64,000 nucleotides of DNA, from positions 41,667-105,666 of the forward strand of contig JBBMRB010000014.1 of NCBI GenBank assembly GCA_038900335.1, given 5' to 3'. This document shows, one piece after another, positions 17,391-25,967 of this stretch. Position 1 is the first letter of the stretch. Every line of letters starts with the position of its first letter. The DNA comes from Rs1 sp038900335. Its GTDB lineage: Bacteria > Pseudomonadota > Gammaproteobacteria > Pseudomonadales > Balneatricaceae. The translations under genes were made by a program, and so were the position numbers. The notes below the pieces were generated by a model that saw only the letters and a program-made list of their open reading frames with translations, searched no databases and was not told the DNA's origin.

Positions 17391-20150
17391 CTAACCCGCA
17401 AGTGCTGCAGCTTTTAGCTCAACACGGCTAATAGCGGCATCATAATACAAGTTACTTGCATGATTATTCACAGCTAGTAGTAATGAGATATCACCTATAC
17501 AACTACCACAGCCATTACCTGCGCCAGTTAACTCTCTTATTTTGTCAATATTCGCAGTGGTTTTTAGCGCTTGTGTCACCTGATCATAAGAAATTTTAAG
17601 GCACTGACAGAATATTTTTTGCTGACTCATCGCTTCAACATTCGCTGTCAGTACTTGTCGCTTCGCTAAATTATTATTGTCTTGTTGAAAAAAATGACTA
17701 ATCCAGCCCTGTGGTAATTCAACCTTTTTTTCGCCGACAAAGATACCTGCTTCAACACCGCCATTTTGATAATAACAGTAGCGATAATAACACCCTTTAT
17801 CATCTTCTGCCCAGACACTGGGTTCCGTATTATCCAGCAGCGTTTTAATAAATATTTGTAGGTGCTCTAATAGCATACGAGGTGGTTTATTACTGGCTAT
17901 ATGGTAACAATACCCTTGCTCAACCTTTTGCTCTACTTGATAAAAACCAAACTGTTGAGTTAGCCGCTCTCTAACTAATAGTAGCGCTTCACTGCCACTT
18001 GCAAATGCGCTCATACTCACTTGCGAGTGTTTAAATGCTGGTTGTCCTGATATTAGGTCAACTATGGGCTCAATGATTTGACAGACACCCCCTTGAGCGC
18101 TTTGCAAACTAGTCCAGTGAATTGGCATAAAGACATTGCCCATTTTTTGCAGGCTACTAATACTTGCTCTTACTACCACCTCCCCTAATCTGCTTTTTAA
18201 AGACACCAGTGATTGATCAGTTATAGCGAGCGCTTGTGCATCTTGCGGGTTTATCTCAACCAGCGGCTCAGGATAATGATTTGATAACAAAGCTGATTTG
18301 GCCGTTCTTGTTTGAGTATGCCAGTGATCCCTCAGACGACCCGTATTAAGAGTAAACACTGCCCGATCAATGTCACTCGTATTGCTATTAAATTTATTAC
18401 TTTGAACAGCAATCAGCTGCGCTTTTTTAGAGGGCGTATAAAACTGCTTATCTGCAAACAATAATTGATCATTAATCACTTTAGAATGGCTGTCACATTG
18501 CGGCCATTGAATCGGCGTAAAGTCACTGTACTGTTGTTGTGTGATCTTTTTAAATGCAGAGATATCAAAAGCTCGCGAGCCATTATTAGCCAACCCCGAT
18601 AGCGCACTGTGTTCTGCAAAAATCTCGCTTTCATGCTGATAATTAAAAGCATCTTTAAAACCCATTCTCATCGCGACTTGACTAATAATCCACCAATCTG
18701 CTTTTGCATGGCCGAAAGGGGTTAAAAATCCGCGTTGCCTAGATATTCTTCGCTCTGAGTTAGTCACTGTGCCTGATTTTTCGCCCCAGCTATGCGCAGG
18801 TAATTTAACATTGGCAAATGCCAAGGTATCATTATTGGCCACGCAATCACTGACGACTACTAAAGGACATTTAGCTAATGCCGATGTTACTTTATTAATA
18901 TCCGGCATACTCAATGCTGGGTTTGTCGCCATAATCCAAATAGCTTTTATGGTGCCATTATCCATTGCATCAAATAACTCAACGGCTTTTAAACCAGGTT
19001 GTCTAGCAATGTTTTTAGTGTGCCAAAAACCCTCTAACGCAGGATATAAATGACTATCATTAAACTCTATATGCCCTGCCAAAGTATTACACAAAGCGCC
19101 GACTTCTCGCCCCCCCATGGCGTTAGGCTGACCTGTTATAGAAAACGGGCCGCTACCTTGCTTACCAATTTTAGCGCTAGCAATATGACAATTAATGATG
19201 GCATTACCTTGATCAACACCCTGCTCTGCTTGATTAATGCCCTGAGAAAACAATGTAACCACTTTTTCGCTTTCAGCAAAAAGCTCAAAGAATTTCAAGA
19301 TACTGTGCTGCGATAAACCAATAGCCGATAACTTCTCACTATCAATAGCCGCTAGTTCTAAAGCTCTCGTTAAACCTTGATCATTACTATTGAGTAACTC
19401 AGCTTCTATTAAACCTTGATTAGCCAAATAATTAAGTAAACCATTAAATAAAACTAAATCACCACCCGCTGCTATGGCTAGATGCAGATCAGCTATCTCA
19501 CATGAGGCTGTATATCTAGGATCAATAACAACGACCTTTAGATTCGCCCTTTTTGCTTTTTCTTCTCGAATGCGCTTATAAATAATGGGGTGACACCAAG
19601 CCAAATTGGAACCGCAGATAACGATCAAATCAGATTTAGTAATATCCGAATAGCTCATCGGCACCACGTCCTCACCAAATGCCCGTTTATGCGCAGCAAC
19701 GGCTGATGACATACAAAGGCGTGAATTAGTATCAATATTGGCACTACCAATAAAACCTTTCATCAGTTTATTAGCGACATAATAATCTTCTGTTAATAGT
19801 TGTCCTGATACATAAAATGCAACACTGTCGGGCCCATATTTTTCAATACATTGCTTAAAACCATCCGCTACATAATCAAGCGCGTTATCCCAAGTAGCCT
19901 CTTCATTATTAACGATAGGCATTGGCATGCGATTACTATTATCGATTGTATCTAGTAAATTCTTACCTTTAATACACAATTTTCCAAAATTTGCAGGATG
20001 CTTTGCATCACCAACCAAACTCATTTTCTCATTTTCATTGCGCACCTGTACTCCGCAGCCTACACCACAGTATGGGCACGTTGTTTTCACGCCCTGCTTC
20101 GCTGTTGTCAATATTAAATTAGAGATTGCTTGTACAGATGAATTCGCCAC
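17391..20150 (-). CDS. nasA: Assimilatory nitrate reductase, catalytic subunit
   Basis: Reduces nitrate to nitrite in the cytoplasm for nitrogen assimilation. The N-terminal [4Fe-4S] cysteines are C25, C28, C32 and C59, followed by the bis-MGD molybdopterin domain. A C-terminal BFD-like [2Fe-2S] segment (FCQCLK near 850, GCGSCIG near 889) is typical of the NasA/NarB enzymes that take electrons through this extra cluster. The 919-residue length fits. The start is GTG with AAGGAG eight bases upstream. Transcription is from a strong sigma-54 element at 20217-20232, divergent from nirBD. No nitrate transporter is in the window. Confidence 0.94.
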   Translation of the reverse strand: MANSSVQAISNLILTTAKQGVKTTCPYCGVGCGVQVRNENEKMSLVGDAKHPANFGKLCIKGKNLLDTIDNSNRMPMPIVNNEEATWDNALDYVADGFKQCIEKYGPDSVAFYVSGQLLTEDYYVANKLMKGFIGSANIDTNSRLCMSSAVAAHKRAFGEDVVPMSYSDITKSDLIVICGSNLAWCHPIIYKRIREEKAKRANLKVVVIDPRYTASCEIADLHLAIAAGGDLVLFNGLLNYLANQGLIEAELLNSNDQGLTRALELAAIDSEKLSAIGLSQHSILKFFELFAESEKVVTLFSQGINQAEQGVDQGNAIINCHIASAKIGKQGSGPFSITGQPNAMGGREVGALCNTLAGHIEFNDSHLYPALEGFWHTKNIARQPGLKAVELFDAMDNGTIKAIWIMATNPALSMPDINKVTSALAKCPLVVVSDCVANNDTLAFANVKLPAHSWGEKSGTVTNSERRISRQRGFLTPFGHAKADWWIISQVAMRMGFKDAFNYQHESEIFAEHSALSGLANNGSRAFDISAFKKITQQQYSDFTPIQWPQCDSHSKVINDQLLFADKQFYTPSKKAQLIAVQSNKFNSNTSDIDRAVFTLNTGRLRDHWHTQTRTAKSALLSNHYPEPLVEINPQDAQALAITDQSLVSLKSRLGEVVVRASISSLQKMGNVFMPIHWTSLQSAQGGVCQIIEPIVDLISGQPAFKHSQVSMSAFASGSEALLLVRERLTQQFGFYQVEQKVEQGYCYHIASNKPPRMLLEHLQIFIKTLLDNTEPSVWAEDDKGCYYRYCYYQNGGVEAGIFVGEKKVELPQGWISHFFQQDNNNLAKRQVLTANVEAMSQQKIFCQCLKISYDQVTQALKTTANIDKIRELTGAGNGCGSCIGDISLLLAVNNHASNLYYDAAISRVELKAAALAG

Positions 20151-20216
20151 GAAAAGCTCCTTTGTTTAAGCCACATTTATGCAATGATCGACATTAATGA
20201 CTGTTTAAATAAGCAA

Positions 20217-20232
20217 AGCAAAAAACAAGCCA
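20217..20232 (-). promoter_or_regulatory. Sigma-54 promoter of nasA
   Basis: Read on the minus strand the element is TGGCTTGTTTTTTGCT. It has the invariant GG at -24 and GC at -12 with exact spacing, and TTGC is complete. The start site would be near 20205, giving a leader of about 55 bases. Confidence 0.8.
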
Positions 20233-20326
20233 ATCAATTACAAACCAATTTAAACTTTTAAAATCAGCAGTTTAATCAAAATATACAATATCAATATTTT
20301 ATTATTTGAGCTGTAATATAAAAAAT

Positions 20327-20341
20327 GCGCTCAATTAGCGC
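20327..20341. promoter_or_regulatory. NtrC-like enhancer palindrome
   Basis: GCGCTCAATTAGCGC is a perfect 5-5-5 inverted repeat. The architecture and the outer GC.C / G.GC bases match NtrC sites (GCACC-N5-GGTGC). It lies about 95 bp from the nasA -24 box and about 140 bp from that of nirB, suitable for an enhancer shared by both. A second, weak half-site TGGTGCA is at 20378-20384. Confidence 0.55.
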
Positions 20342-20482
20342 GATTGCCAGTAAAGCAATACCATAATCAAAACAAGATGGTGCATTTGTGTTTAAACTAA
20401 TAGTTTAGAAAACACACACAAAAACAAATAAAACCATAAATTTCATAATGTTAATTATCACTAGCTATTGGCTTTTAACACA

Positions 20483-20498
20483 TGGCCTTGTTCTTGCT
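20483..20498 (+). promoter_or_regulatory. Sigma-54 promoter of nirB
   Basis: TGGCCTTGTTCTTGCT has GG and GC at the invariant positions with correct spacing. The transcript would begin near 20509. This excludes an in-frame upstream ATG at 20468 as the nirB start, since it would precede the transcript. Confidence 0.8.
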
Positions 20499-20542
20499 TT
20501 TATAGGGTTAACGAGTTTAAGCCAATGAAAAGAAGGTATAAC

Positions 20543-23080
20543 ATGAGCGAGCAGCAACTAAAAAAACAAAGAATCGTGGTTGTAGGTAACGGTATGGTGG
20601 GCCACCACTTTATCAAGCAACTAGCGAGTAACCATGCTGATGATTACCAGATAATTACCTTCTGTGAAGAAAGCAGGTTAGCCTATGATAGAGTGATGCT
20701 GACCAGTTATTTCGAAAACGGCGCAGATGCTCTCGCTTTAACTACACCTAAAGCTTATGACGATTTAAATGTCGAGTATCATATAAATCAGAAAATTACC
20801 GCTATCGATAAATCAGCTAAAACAGTCATGTGCGCCGATGGCGAGACTATCTCTTATGACAAACTCGTTTTAGCAACCGGCTCTTATCCGTTCGTTCCGC
20901 CAGTACCAGGTAGAGAGCAACAACACATTCATGTTTATCGAACCATCGATGATTTAGATCTAATCGCCAATAGTGCCAAACTCTCTAAGATCGGTGTTGT
21001 TATTGGTGGCGGCCTATTAGGTTTAGAAGCTGCTAATGCTGTTAAAACACTAGGTTTGCAAACGCATGTTGTTGAATTTTCACCACGCTTGATGGCGCTA
21101 CAGTTAGATCAAGGTGGCGGACAGTTGTTGCAACAAAAAATTGAAAGCTTAGGTGTTCAAGTCCATACCGGAAAAAACACCAAGGAAATTATTCAAGGTG
21201 AAACATCTCGCTATCGAATGAACTTTGCTGATGGCAGCTATTTAGAAACAGATACCATCATCTTTTCAGCTGGCATCAGAGCACAAGATGAGCTGGGCGC
21301 ACAAAGTGGTTTAGAGTTAGGTGAGCGCGGCGGCATTGTCATTAACGATCATTGTTTGACAAGCGATGAAAACATTTATGCTATTGGTGAATGCGCACTG
21401 TGGGACAACCGTATTTTTGGCTTAGTTGCACCAGGGTATGCGATGGCACAAACAGCGGTTAGTCATCTTAGTGGCAATGACAAAACATTTCGCGGTGCCG
21501 ACATGAGCACCAAGCTTAAATTACTGGGTGTTGACGTTGCCAGTATCGGTGATGCCCAGGGAATGACTGAAAACTCGCAAAGCTATAGTTTCACCGATTC
21601 AGCGACAGGTGTTTATAAAAAAATAGTCATGGATGAAAGCTCGAAAATATTGATTGGCGCCGTACTTGTCGGTGACAGTAGCGATTACGGACAATGGCTA
21701 CAATTAGCTTTAAACAAAATTGAGTTAACCCAGCCACCAGAATATTTACTACTACCAGATATGGATGGCGAGATTAGCAGTAGCGGTTCAGCTGTAGATA
21801 ATTTGCCAGCAACTGCCCAAATATGTTCATGCCTAGATGTCACAAAACAAGCGATTGATAACGCTGTTATTGCAGGAGCTAGTGATATGGGAGCAATAAA
21901 ATCATGTACCCAAGCAGGCACTGGATGTGGCGGATGCATCCCCTTAGTGACTCAAGTTCTAAATGCTCAGCTAGCAAAACAGGGCATCAGTGTTGATCAC
22001 AGCTTGTGCCGACATTTTAGCTATTCACGCACTGAGCTGTTTGACATTATTAGAGTAAAAGAGATCCGATCATTTGATGATTTAATCGATGAATGTGGTC
22101 AAGGAGATGGTTGTGAAATTTGTAAACCGGCAGCCGCTTCTATGTTTTCTTCGCTATGGAATGATCATATTTTAGAAAACAAACTAGTCGGATTACAAGA
22201 TACCAACGACAATTATTTAGGGAATATGCAAAAGAACGGAACCTACTCTGTGGTGCCACGTATTCCCGGTGGTGAAATCACACCTGACCACCTTATCCTG
22301 ATCGGTCAAGTCGCTAAAGAATACAATCTATATACTAAGATAACAGGCGGTCAGCGCATAGATTTATTCGGTGCGCAAATAAACGAGCTGCCTCATATTT
22401 GGCAGCGCTTTGTGGATGCGGGTCTTGAAACTGGCCACGCTTACGGCAAATCACTACGCACTGTTAAGTCTTGTGTCGGTACCTCTTGGTGTCGCTTTGG
22501 CGTTCAAGATAGTACCAGTATGGCAATAGCAATTGAGAAACGCTATAAAGGCGTGCGCTCGCCTCACAAAGTAAAAATGGCAGTATCCGGTTGTGCTCGC
22601 GAATGTGCGGAGGCTCAAAGTAAAGATTTCGGTATCATTGCTACGGACAATGGCTGGAATTTATATGTTTGTGGCAATGGCGGTATGCGCCCAAGACATG
22701 CAGATCTATTTGCTAGCGATATTGATGATGAAACTTTAATCCGTTACATCGATATTATCTACATGTTCTATATTCGCACAGCTGACCGCTTACAGCGCAC
22801 CTCAGTGTGGATGGACAACCTTGAAGGTGGTTTAGACTACTTAAAAGCTGTGGTCACACAGGATAAGCTAGAGATTAATGATGAATTACTGGTACAGATG
22901 CAACACCTTATAGACAGCTACCAGTGTGAATGGAAAACGACACTAGAAACCCCTGAAAAATTGAAGCGTTTTAATCATTACATCAATAGCGCCGAAGCCG
23001 ATGAATCTATCATTTTTAGCAGTTTAAGAGGTCAAATAAGCCCAATAGATAATAAATACGCCCAAACAGTTGAGCAATAA
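20543..23080 (+). CDS. nirB: NADH-dependent assimilatory nitrite reductase, large subunit
   Basis: Reduces nitrite to ammonium with six electrons from NADH. Domains in order are: FAD/NAD pyridine nucleotide oxidoreductase (VVVGNGMVG at the N-terminus), BFD-like [2Fe-2S] (ICSCLD and GTGCGGC near 430-470), then the ferredoxin-like and sirohaem/[4Fe-4S] reductase halves with cluster cysteines in SCVGTSWC and VSGCARECAEAQ. The 845-residue length is normal. I chose the ATG at 20543 because GAAGG lies upstream and because the sigma-54 start site is downstream of the earlier ATG. nirD follows after 11 bp. Confidence 0.95.
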   Translation: MSEQQLKKQRIVVVGNGMVGHHFIKQLASNHADDYQIITFCEESRLAYDRVMLTSYFENGADALALTTPKAYDDLNVEYHINQKITAIDKSAKTVMCADGETISYDKLVLATGSYPFVPPVPGREQQHIHVYRTIDDLDLIANSAKLSKIGVVIGGGLLGLEAANAVKTLGLQTHVVEFSPRLMALQLDQGGGQLLQQKIESLGVQVHTGKNTKEIIQGETSRYRMNFADGSYLETDTIIFSAGIRAQDELGAQSGLELGERGGIVINDHCLTSDENIYAIGECALWDNRIFGLVAPGYAMAQTAVSHLSGNDKTFRGADMSTKLKLLGVDVASIGDAQGMTENSQSYSFTDSATGVYKKIVMDESSKILIGAVLVGDSSDYGQWLQLALNKIELTQPPEYLLLPDMDGEISSSGSAVDNLPATAQICSCLDVTKQAIDNAVIAGASDMGAIKSCTQAGTGCGGCIPLVTQVLNAQLAKQGISVDHSLCRHFSYSRTELFDIIRVKEIRSFDDLIDECGQGDGCEICKPAAASMFSSLWNDHILENKLVGLQDTNDNYLGNMQKNGTYSVVPRIPGGEITPDHLILIGQVAKEYNLYTKITGGQRIDLFGAQINELPHIWQRFVDAGLETGHAYGKSLRTVKSCVGTSWCRFGVQDSTSMAIAIEKRYKGVRSPHKVKMAVSGCARECAEAQSKDFGIIATDNGWNLYVCGNGGMRPRHADLFASDIDDETLIRYIDIIYMFYIRTADRLQRTSVWMDNLEGGLDYLKAVVTQDKLEINDELLVQMQHLIDSYQCEWKTTLETPEKLKRFNHYINSAEADESIIFSSLRGQISPIDNKYAQTVEQ

Positions 23081-23091
23081 AGGATAAGATA

Positions 23092-23451
23092 ATGAATAAA
23101 TCAGATAGCTGGACAAGTATTTGTAAATTACAAGATATCGCCCCTAATACTGGAGTTTGCGCGAAATTTGAAAACCAGCAGGTTGCCCTGTTTCACATCC
23201 AATCAAAAAGCCTGCACGGGCAGAGCCAAATCAGAGCTATTTCAAATTATGATCCTTACTCTCAAGCTAATGTTCTATCACGAGGTTTAATAACAGAGCA
23301 TGATAAACGCTATTATGTCGCCTCACCGTTACTAAAGCAGCAATTTTGCTTAGAAACAGGTCACACTAATCAAGATGACGATATTTGCATCCCTACTTTT
23401 TCCACTCGAGTGGACAAAGGTATTGTACAAATTCGAACGGGCATGCCTTAA
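23092..23451 (+). CDS. nirD: Nitrite reductase small subunit NirD
   Basis: A 119-residue Rieske-like domain protein that partners NirB. The fold pattern is visible (WTSICKLQDIAPNTGVCAKF, then VALFHI, NYDPYSQANVLSRG) but, as in other NirD proteins, the Rieske cysteine-histidine ligands are absent, so no cluster is expected. AAGGATAAG lies just upstream of the ATG. It is the last gene of the nirBD unit; no sirohaem synthase or nitrate transporter follows. Confidence 0.92.
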   Translation: MNKSDSWTSICKLQDIAPNTGVCAKFENQQVALFHIQSKSLHGQSQIRAISNYDPYSQANVLSRGLITEHDKRYYVASPLLKQQFCLETGHTNQDDDICIPTFSTRVDKGIVQIRTGMP

Positions 23452-23572
23452 CCTATACACAACATTATCAGAGCGAAAATAGCTATTATCTAGTAGCGTT
23501 AGATGTGCTGATAGCCAATACGCTAGCTAAAATAATGCCCATTTGAAAGGTGAGCGCTGGTCAACAAAAGAT

Positions 23573-23590
23573 AGCGATCAAGTGATCGCT
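23573..23590. terminator. Possible shared terminator after nirD
   Basis: AGCGATC/GATCGCT arms around AAGT lie between the convergent nirD and ferritin-like genes. On the minus strand TATCTTTTG follows. The stem is short. Confidence 0.4.
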
Positions 23591-23615
23591 TGGTCGATAC
23601 CTGCTCAATAAACAA

Positions 23616-24290
23616 TTAATCGATATATTCAGCCAAATCTATCCCGTAGTGAGATAATCGTTGTGTGTAGGTTGTCGCTATCGTCTTGTTGAGTATTTCA
23701 CCGTAACGCTCACGCGGAAATAACCCCCAAGCTAGTTCCTGCTCAGAGAGCGCCGGTTCAAAGGGTGGGTGATTTTTGTAGGCCGAACGCATACGCGATA
23801 GTGCAATAGCAACAATTTCAGCTAGCCAGAGTTTAACCTCCGCTATATTTTCATAACACCATGCAAGTGTTAACCAGCCAAATTTAGCATGCCTGGGTTC
23901 ATCGTCTAACACTCGGTCAAAAACCTTGACCACCTGTTCTACTGAGGACGATTTACGCATAGCGGAAAACAAAGGTACCGCAACTGTTTCACCAAAGCAG
24001 TAAGACTGGACAATGACCAGTAGTATCGCCTTGGTCAATGGTTCAAACTCTCGAGTGAGTGACAACTTCATTGTGTCCAAAGGAAGTGCTTGGGTACAGC
24101 CGACTTTGACTGCAACTTCATAACATATTTGCGCGTGCACCATTTCATCATCACTGATTCGTATAGCATCGCGAATCAGGTCCGCACTAATAGCTGACTG
24201 CTGCATCCAATGACAGAGCTCTACTGTCCTAGCAGACGAGGTATATTCAGCTATTGCCTGATTATACCAATATTGTTGTATTCGATTCAT
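23616..24290 (-). CDS. Ferritin-like diiron protein of unknown function
   Basis: A 224-residue, mostly helical protein. It has the full ligand pattern of a ferritin-like four-helix diiron site: E24, E49xxH52 (DDEMVHA), E101 (FGET) and E131xxH134 (DEPRHA). The spacing matches di-iron oxidases and oxygenases rather than storage ferritins. I do not recognise a named enzyme. It is convergent with nirD and follows, on the same strand, a repeat-protein gene with a hairpin between them, so it is probably its own transcript. An oxidase or hydroxylase activity is inference. Confidence 0.65.
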   Translation of the reverse strand: MNRIQQYWYNQAIAEYTSSARTVELCHWMQQSAISADLIRDAIRISDDEMVHAQICYEVAVKVGCTQALPLDTMKLSLTREFEPLTKAILLVIVQSYCFGETVAVPLFSAMRKSSSVEQVVKVFDRVLDDEPRHAKFGWLTLAWCYENIAEVKLWLAEIVAIALSRMRSAYKNHPPFEPALSEQELAWGLFPRERYGEILNKTIATTYTQRLSHYGIDLAEYID

Positions 24291-24323
24291 TTAATAAACT
24301 TACCGTATTAACAGTGATTAAAT

Positions 24324-24359
24324 CTCAACTATCGCTCGCTATGAGTAAGCGATAGTGAG
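24324..24359 (-). terminator. Hairpin after the repeat-protein gene
   Basis: ACTATCGCT/AGCGATAGT arms, extended by CTC/GAG with one bulge, give a 12-pair stem. It lies 30-65 bases past the minus-strand stop. The T-run is weak (ATTT). Confidence 0.5.
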
Positions 24360-24389
24360 GTATCCTCTGTTAAGTATAGTCTTTAATTG

Positions 24390-25583
24390 CTATTCGACAA
24401 AAATAACATTTTCAACTAAGTCGCTAGTTGCTATATCTGCCAAAGCCCCATATTGATAGATATTTTCAGCTTGCTCAGTGCTCTTCTGAACAGCTGCGTT
24501 CTCCACAGCGCTGATTAATTCATCCGTATCCTCAGTTAATATGCCCTCTAAACTTAAACTGCTAAATTCGTTAGCAGCAAAAGCTTGCTCTGCTTCGTCT
24601 TGCTCTGGTGTCTCCATTTGCTGGGCATCAAAGGCAAACTCTAGTGCGGCGTTTAATTCAATCACGCTAGTATCAGCGCCTATAATATCAGCTAAAGGTG
24701 GTGCTGGATTAACCGAAATATCGGGTATCAGCTGCGGCTCTATCACTGCAATTATCCCAGGCTCAGGCGCTGGTGCAGGTGCAGGATTGACCGAAATATC
24801 GGGTATCAGCTGCGGCTCTATTACTGCAATTATCCCGGGCTCAGGCGCTGGTGCTGGTGCTGGATTAACCGAAATATCGGGTATCAGCTGAGGCTCTATT
24901 ACTTCAATTACCCCAGGCTCAGGCGCTGGTGCAGGTGCAGGATTGACCGAAATATCGGGTATCAGCTGTGGCTCTATTACTGCAATTACCCCAGGCTCGG
25001 GCGCTGGTGCAGGTGCAGGATTGACCGAAATATCGGGTATCAGTTGCGGCTCTATCACTGCAATTACCCCAGGCTCAGGCGCTGGTGCAGGTGCTGGATT
25101 AACCGAAATATCGGGTATCAGTTGCGGCTCTATCACTGCAATTACCCCAGGCTCAGGCGCTGGTGCAGGTGCAGGATTGACCGAAATATCGGGTATCAGC
25201 TGCGGCTCTATCACTTCAATCACCCCCAGCTCAGGCGCTGGTGCAGGTGCTGGATTGACCGATATTTCTGCTACTGATTCTTCAATTTCTTTGATAATCG
25301 CCGCTGAAATCAGTTTTTTCCATTTTTTCCACTCATTTATTTTTTTACCTGGTATTTTGCCATAATCATTTGCGCTGATATCTTCGGAGAAGTTTCTTCG
25401 AGCCCAATTAATTTTCTGTTTAAGACTTTTGCCCGCTGGGAAATTCAAATCAGTTTGCTGGTTGATCAGTTGAAAAAAACCAAGGTTTTTAATTTTCGAA
25501 ATATTTACCTGTTCAGTGATTTGTACGGCAGCTGTCAAAGCTGGTGTTAAGCTCTGAGCTTCGCGTAAATAAGGATTATCCAT
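24390..25583 (-). CDS. Unrecognised protein with seven 26-residue Pro/Ala repeats
   Basis: A 397-residue protein of unknown function. Residues 1-106 are a charged, lysine-rich region with no signal peptide (KKINEWKKWKKLI near 80-92). Residues 107-288 are seven tandem 26-residue repeats whose core is NPAPAPAPEPG and which end EPQLIPD. Residues 296-397 are acidic (Asp/Glu-rich). The repeats suggest an extended, rigid spacer between a basic and an acidic domain. I chose the Met at 25583 because GAGAAGGGA lies immediately upstream; a Met four codons earlier sits on that ribosome-binding site. No homologue was recognised. Confidence 0.7.
   Translation of the reverse strand: MDNPYLREAQSLTPALTAAVQITEQVNISKIKNLGFFQLINQQTDLNFPAGKSLKQKINWARRNFSEDISANDYGKIPGKKINEWKKWKKLISAAIIKEIEESVAEISVNPAPAPAPELGVIEVIEPQLIPDISVNPAPAPAPEPGVIAVIEPQLIPDISVNPAPAPAPEPGVIAVIEPQLIPDISVNPAPAPAPEPGVIAVIEPQLIPDISVNPAPAPAPEPGVIEVIEPQLIPDISVNPAPAPAPEPGIIAVIEPQLIPDISVNPAPAPAPEPGIIAVIEPQLIPDISVNPAPPLADIIGADTSVIELNAALEFAFDAQQMETPEQDEAEQAFAANEFSSLSLEGILTEDTDELISAVENAAVQKSTEQAENIYQYGALADIATSDLVENVIFVE
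24720..25265 (-). repeat. Seven 78-bp tandem repeats in the coding sequence
   Basis: Exactly 7 x 78 bp, followed by a partial eighth copy to about 24699. Units differ by only a few bases, such as GTA/ATA and GCA/GAA codons, which implies recent amplification and likely copy-number variation between strains. Confidence 0.95.
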
Positions 25584-25967
25584 TCCCTTCTCCATTTATT
25601 AGCAACAAAAGACGATATTAATATTAAATTCAGCTTATTGATATTGTACTGTGGTCTATATGGAATAATATGTGAATCTATAAATTTTTCTTATGCATAC
25701 TATTTTTCAATAAATCACAATTTAATGAATCCAATTTAGTAAGCACCTCGTATAGCAATGTGTAGATAGAGATAAACCATGTTTTGATCTTTTCTTCACA
25801 TTTTCCAGCTTAGTCACTTATCGTTCTGCGTTAAGTGATTTTTTTTGCCTGTAGTAAAGTCATTAGCCAATAACGCTTAATATCTTTAGCCATCCGCTAA
25901 TAAAGTTTAGCCGTTAATTTGATAACACGGTATCATGCTTTTTTTAATTGGTTTTTAAGGTTTCTTG
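25584..25967. other. Intergenic region upstream of mltA, with an orphan terminator
   Basis: This 384-bp AT-rich gap lies between divergent genes. It contains a good plus-strand intrinsic terminator (25814-25846) although no plus-strand gene lies upstream of it, which hints at a short untranslated RNA. The mltA promoter must lie in the last 120 bp or read through it. Confidence 0.55.
25814..25846 (+). terminator. Intrinsic terminator without an upstream gene
   Basis: TCACTTA/TAAGTGA arms with an 11-base loop are followed directly by eight Ts. It is one of the best intrinsic terminators in the window, yet no plus-strand coding gene precedes it within 2.3 kb. Confidence 0.7.

Larger units (their letters stand above)
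20151..20542. promoter_or_regulatory. Divergent nasA/nirB control region
   Basis: This 392-bp AT-rich region carries one sigma-54 element for each arm and an NtrC-like palindrome between them. The layout suggests joint activation under nitrogen limitation. I see no separate gene. Confidence 0.75.

Noticed and set aside
20468..20542. An in-frame ATG upstream that would add 25 residues to NirB
   Set aside because: The sigma-54 element at 20483-20498 puts the transcript start after it, and GAAGG precedes the ATG at 20543.
24541..25365. Long open frames on the plus strand through the repeat region
   Set aside because: They are mirror images of the Pro/Ala repeats, rich in Gly/Ala/Ser, without start signals; the minus frame has a ribosome-binding site and distinct ends.
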